From assembly GCA_005882415.1 (NCBI GenBank), contig VBAE01000212.1:1-23067 (forward strand): 23,067 nt of DNA, given 5' to 3'. Below the pieces are notes generated by a model that did not search any database, had not been told where the DNA came from, and saw nothing but the letters and a program-made list of their open reading frames with translations. The DNA is from Alphaproteobacteria bacterium. Lineage in GTDB: Bacteria > Pseudomonadota > Alphaproteobacteria > Sphingomonadales > Sphingomonadaceae. Shown here one piece after another: positions 22,713-23,067 of the stretch (position 1 is its first letter; each line of letters starts with the position of its first letter). The translations under genes were made by a program, and so were the position numbers.

Positions 22713-22727
22713 GATCCGTTTTGGACC
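22713..22727. promoter_or_regulatory. GATCCGTTTTGGACC motif
   Basis: This 15-base stretch matches GATCCATTTTGGATC at 21356-21370 in 13 of 15 positions; the latter is a perfect dyad with 6-base arms. The two copies bracket the LuxR-type gene at 21476-22573. They could be sites for that regulator or promoter elements. Confidence 0.35.
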
Positions 22728-22756
22728 GGATTCGGGCTTACTGTCGGGGGTGGGGA

Positions 22757-23067
22757 ATGGCGGATTTTGCGGGCGGCTCGGGCAACGACACGTTCACGGG
22801 TACGGCGAGCGGGGAGACGATCAGCGGCGGGGGCGGGAACGACACACTGAGCGGCGCCGGCGGCAATGACCTGATCAGCGGCGACTTCGGCGACGACGTC
22901 CTGAACGGCGATGCGGGCGACGACCGGCTGATCGGCGGCGACGGGTCGGACGCCCTCAACGGCGGCATCGGCAACGACTATCTCGAAGGGGGCGTCGGCG
23001 ACACGCTGAACGGCGGCGACGGCACGGACGATTTCTACCTGAACCTTCGTGCGATGACCTCAGCGCT
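22757..23067 (+). CDS. RTX-repeat calcium-binding exoprotein, N-terminal part (runs off window)
   Basis: The ATG at 22757 follows GGGGTGGGGA and opens a frame without stop to the window end (103 codons seen). From residue 6 the protein consists of nonapeptide repeats of the type GGxGxDxLx, for example GGSGNDTFT, GGGGNDTLS, GAGGNDLIS, GGDGSDALN and GGIGNDYLE. Such repeats fold into calcium-filled parallel beta-rolls outside the cell, and the proteins are exported by type I secretion using a C-terminal signal that lies beyond this window. Having repeats at the very N-terminus, with no signal peptide, is typical. The enzymatic or structural role cannot be known from this part. It is divergent from the LuxR-type gene. 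Confidence 0.9.
   Translation, partial: MADFAGGSGNDTFTGTASGETISGGGGNDTLSGAGGNDLISGDFGDDVLNGDAGDDRLIGGDGSDALNGGIGNDYLEGGVGDTLNGGDGTDDFYLNLRAMTSA

Overview
The window is GC-rich and looks like the chromosome of an alphaproteobacterium, most likely a sphingomonad. The support is the gene order rplU-rpmA-GNAT-obgE in the left part, the Ala/Lys-rich tail on ribosomal protein L21, and an isopeptidase-type lasso peptide locus of the kind known from Sphingomonadales and Caulobacterales. The genus call is inference.

Bases 1-4740 are core chromosome: the start of obgE, a TetR regulator divergent from a PF10118 hydrolase-like gene, a DUF1993 gene, a GNAT acetyltransferase, the rpmA/rplU ribosomal pair with a textbook terminator, a sphingomonad-style inverted repeat element, hspQ, and tRNA-Ser(CGA). 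A P4-type tyrosine integrase (4887-6185) starts 146 bases past the tRNA, so everything to its right is probably a genomic island integrated at the tRNA 3' end.

Bases 6505-15801 hold a complete lasso peptide locus. On the + strand lie an ECF sigma factor, a FecR-type anti-sigma factor, a TonB-dependent receptor with an N-terminal signalling domain, and an AtxE2-type lasso isopeptidase. Converging on these from the - strand is the biosynthesis operon: a 43-residue precursor (15670-15801), a fused B1-B2 protein (RRE plus leader protease) and the C cyclase. The locus can therefore make a lasso peptide, probably sense and import it, and open it. A DUF6499-DUF2285 protein, related to the FseA activators of integrative elements, lies upstream of the precursor on the same strand.

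Bases 16961-21213 hold a quorum-sensing unit. A LuxR gene that has lost its HTH by internal deletion faces away from an intact LuxR-LuxI pair. LuxI is followed closely by a PhyH-type Fe(II)/2-oxoglutarate dioxygenase, a GntR regulator overlapping it by 3 bases, and a second, unlinked lasso precursor (21045-21176). The two precursors share leader length (23), core length (20), the leader end LGxASxETR, the tail pattern G(R/K)(N/Q)F(L/V)GLS, and even a 5'-UTR hairpin plus ribosome binding site. The ring residue differs: Glu8 in one and Asp8 in the other.

Bases 21476-23067 carry another LuxR-type regulator divergent from the start of an RTX-repeat exoprotein. An 18-base motif, ATGCCCAATCTGGGGCAT, lies before luxI and recurs with 16 of 18 matches before the RTX gene. 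It is the best candidate for the shared quorum-sensing operator.

The main proposal is that a lasso peptide precursor sits at the end of a quorum-sensing operon next to a candidate tailoring dioxygenase, and depends on the maturation and isopeptidase/import genes of a neighbouring lasso locus. The genes and precursors are read directly from the sequence. The regulatory and tailoring links are inference.
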